From the NCBI GenBank assembly GCA_026122225.1, contig JANEZZ010002678.1, positions 329,501-393,500 of the forward strand: DNA of 64,000 nt, written 5' to 3'. This DNA is from Heloderma charlesbogerti. Its lineage: Eukaryota > Chordata > Lepidosauria > Squamata > Helodermatidae. Of the stretch, positions 62,728-64,000 are shown one piece after another; within the stretch, counting starts at the first letter, position 1, and each line of letters begins with the position of its first letter. The translations under genes and the position numbers were made by a program. The notes beneath the pieces are model-generated. The model saw only the letters and a list, made by a program, of their open reading frames with translations. It was not told the DNA's origin and did no database searches.

Positions 62728-64000
62728 AGGGAGAAAGGGGAAGATATATCCAACTGAATGCAGAGTTCCAGAGAATAGCAAGGAGAGACAAGAAGGCCTT
62801 CTTAAATGAACAATGCAAAGAAATCAAGGAAAACAATAGAATGGGAAAGACTAGAGATCTCTTCAAGAAAATCAGAGATATCAAGGGAACGTTTTGTGCA
62901 AAGACGGGCATGATCAAGGACAAAGAAGGCAGGGACCTAAGAGAAGCAGATGAGATTAAGAAGAGGTGGAAAGAATACACAGAAGAACTATACAGGAAAG
63001 ATCTGAATGCCCCTGATAGCCATGATAGTGTGGTCACTGAACTTGAGCCGGACATACTAGAAAGTGAAGTCAAGTGGGCCTTAGGAAGCATTAGTAACAA
63101 CAAAGCTAGTGGTGATGACAGTATTCCAGCTGAGCTATTTAAAATCCTAAAAGATGATGCTGTTAAAGTGCTGCATTCAATATGCCAACAAATTTGGAAC
63201 ACTCAACAATGGCCGCAAGACTGGAAAAGGTCAGTTTACATTCCAATTCCAAAGAAGGGCAACACCAAAGAGTGTTCAAACTACCGCACAATTGTGCTCA
63301 TTTCACATGCCAGCAAGGTGATGCTCAAAATCCTACAAGCTAGGCTTCAGCAGTATGCGAACCGAGAACTACCGGAAGTACAAGCTGGGTTTCGAAGAGG
63401 CGGAGGAACTAGAGATCAAATCGCCAACATTCGCTGGATCATGGAGAAAGCCAGAGAATTCCAGAAAAACGTCTATTTCTGCTTCATTGACTACGCTAAA
63501 GCCTTTGATTGTGTGGATCACAACAAACTGTGGCAAATTCTTAAAGTGATGGGAGTACCAGACCACCTTACCTGTCTCCTGAGAAACCTGTACGAGGGTC
63601 AAGAAGCAACAGTAAGAACCAGACATGGAACAACCGAGTGGTTCAAAATTGGGAAAGGAGTACGACAAGGCTGCATATTGTCACCCTGCTTATTTAACTT
63701 ATATGCAGAGTACATCATGAGAAATGCTGGGTTGGATGAATCAGAGGTCGGAATTAAGATTGCTGGGAGAATTATCAACAACCTCCGATATGCAGACGAT
63801 ACCACCCTAATGGCAGAAAGCGAAGAGGATCTCAAAAGCCTCTTGTTGAGGGTGAAAGAGGAGAGTGCAAAAGCTGGTTTGAAACTCAACATTAACAAAA
63901 CGAAGATCACGGCATCTGGCCCCATCACTTCCTGGCATATAGAAGGGGAAGAAATGGAAGCAGTGACAGATTTTACTTTCTTGGGCTCCAAGATCACCGC
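62724..64000 (+). CDS. BovB reverse transcriptase, open to the window edge
   Basis: From an ATG at 62724 the frame is open for 425 codons without a stop to base 64000, so this is partial at the 3' side. It reads LNAEFQRIARRDKKAFLNEQ, then MGKTRDLFKKIRD, NNKASGDDSIPAELFKILKD, NYRTIVLISHASKVMLKILQ, then QAGFRRGGGTRDQIANIRW. Motif A is FIDYAKAFD (about residues 254-262), followed by RQGCILSPCLFNLYAEY (about 314 on) and YADDTTLM (about 356-363). Both YADD aspartates are present, so the polymerase active site looks intact. The ATG is internal to the ancestral protein; upstream frameshifts separate it from the endonuclease. Neighbouring endonuclease blocks belong to the same element. Confidence 0.88.
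   Translation, partial: MKGERGRYIQLNAEFQRIARRDKKAFLNEQCKEIKENNRMGKTRDLFKKIRDIKGTFCAKTGMIKDKEGRDLREADEIKKRWKEYTEELYRKDLNAPDSHDSVVTELEPDILESEVKWALGSISNNKASGDDSIPAELFKILKDDAVKVLHSICQQIWNTQQWPQDWKRSVYIPIPKKGNTKECSNYRTIVLISHASKVMLKILQARLQQYANRELPEVQAGFRRGGGTRDQIANIRWIMEKAREFQKNVYFCFIDYAKAFDCVDHNKLWQILKVMGVPDHLTCLLRNLYEGQEATVRTRHGTTEWFKIGKGVRQGCILSPCLFNLYAEYIMRNAGLDESEVGIKIAGRIINNLRYADDTTLMAESEEDLKSLLLRVKEESAKAGLKLNINKTKITASGPITSWHIEGEEMEAVTDFTFLGSKIT

Larger units (their letters stand above)
61351..64000 (+). mobile_element. BovB (RTE-clade) LINE, sense, intact 5' end, cut by the right window edge
   Basis: The element begins CCCCTTCATGGATCACTGCC at 61351, the same 5' end as the full-length antisense copy (whose end is fixed by its target duplication). 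It covers the endonuclease and most of the RT, about 2650 of an expected 3200 bp. The C-terminal part and 3' tail lie beyond base 64000. It keeps RT motifs and several CpG codons that the other copy has lost, so it looks younger. Opposite-strand frames near 62615-63202 and 63599-63997 are shadows of this coding region. Confidence 0.95.

Noticed and set aside
1..64000. Host multi-exon gene
   Set aside because: No run of conserved exon-like frames with splice sites was found. All protein-level similarity recognised belongs to LINEs. A gene's intron could still cover the window.

Overview
This is a gene-poor, repeat-rich stretch of vertebrate nuclear DNA. The organism is most likely a squamate reptile (lizard or snake). 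The main evidence is the combination of BovB (RTE-clade) LINEs with tRNA-derived Sauria-type SINEs that share the BovB 3' tail, together with CR1/L3-like and L2-like LINEs, MIR-like SINEs and many short palindromic DNA-transposon derivatives. I found no convincing host protein-coding exon, structural RNA gene or CRISPR. There are no prokaryote-style operons. Long open frames are either retrotransposon protein or chance.

Layout. 0-6 kb: antisense L2-like endonuclease region cut by the left edge, palindromic MITEs, an antisense CR1 3' end and L2 fragments. 6.9-7.3 kb: an antisense Sauria SINE. 8.7-9.1 kb: a hAT-like MITE. 10.3-12.6 kb: a CR1 fragment, a MIR-like SINE and a sense L2 reverse-transcriptase region with a destroyed catalytic motif. 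13.8-14.9 kb: a palindromic DNA element split by a 639-bp retro-insert with an 18-bp target-site duplication. 15.7-16.2 kb and 33.6-33.9 kb: two loci of an unusual array of alternating short palindromes (TACGTA-centred and CGCAAATGG-type). This is the most distinctive structure here and I cannot name it. 17.2-18.6 kb and 20.9-21.9 kb: CR1/L3 pieces, the second holding a nested DNA transposon that itself holds a LINE 3' UTR. 22.3 kb: a 143-bp near-perfect palindrome. 24.0 kb: a 5'-truncated BovB. 25-31 kb: mostly unassigned sequence with a few SINEs and microsatellites. 33.0 kb: a possible solo LTR.

34.26-37.47 kb: a full-length antisense BovB (about 3.2 kb) with an 11-bp target-site duplication, inactivated by stops and frameshifts. 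37.9-42.6 kb: SINEs, MITEs and CR1 pieces nested in one another, including a Sauria SINE with a perfect 11-bp duplication. 42.6-47.7 kb: mostly unassigned. 48.5-54 kb: palindromic elements, a strand-switching pentanucleotide array, and a CR1 copy lodged in an inverted-repeat complex. 55.5-57.4 kb: further DNA-element derivatives. 59.87-60.42 kb: a well-delimited solo LTR with a 5-bp duplication. 61.35 kb to the right edge: a second, younger BovB in sense orientation with only two visible frame breaks and an open RT frame running off the window.

Functional reading: BovB supplies (or supplied) the endonuclease/reverse transcriptase, and the Sauria SINEs carry its tail and presumably used that machinery. 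Family names rest on recognition of protein motifs and repeat signatures by eye. Boundaries without a target-site duplication are approximate. No alignment or database search was run.
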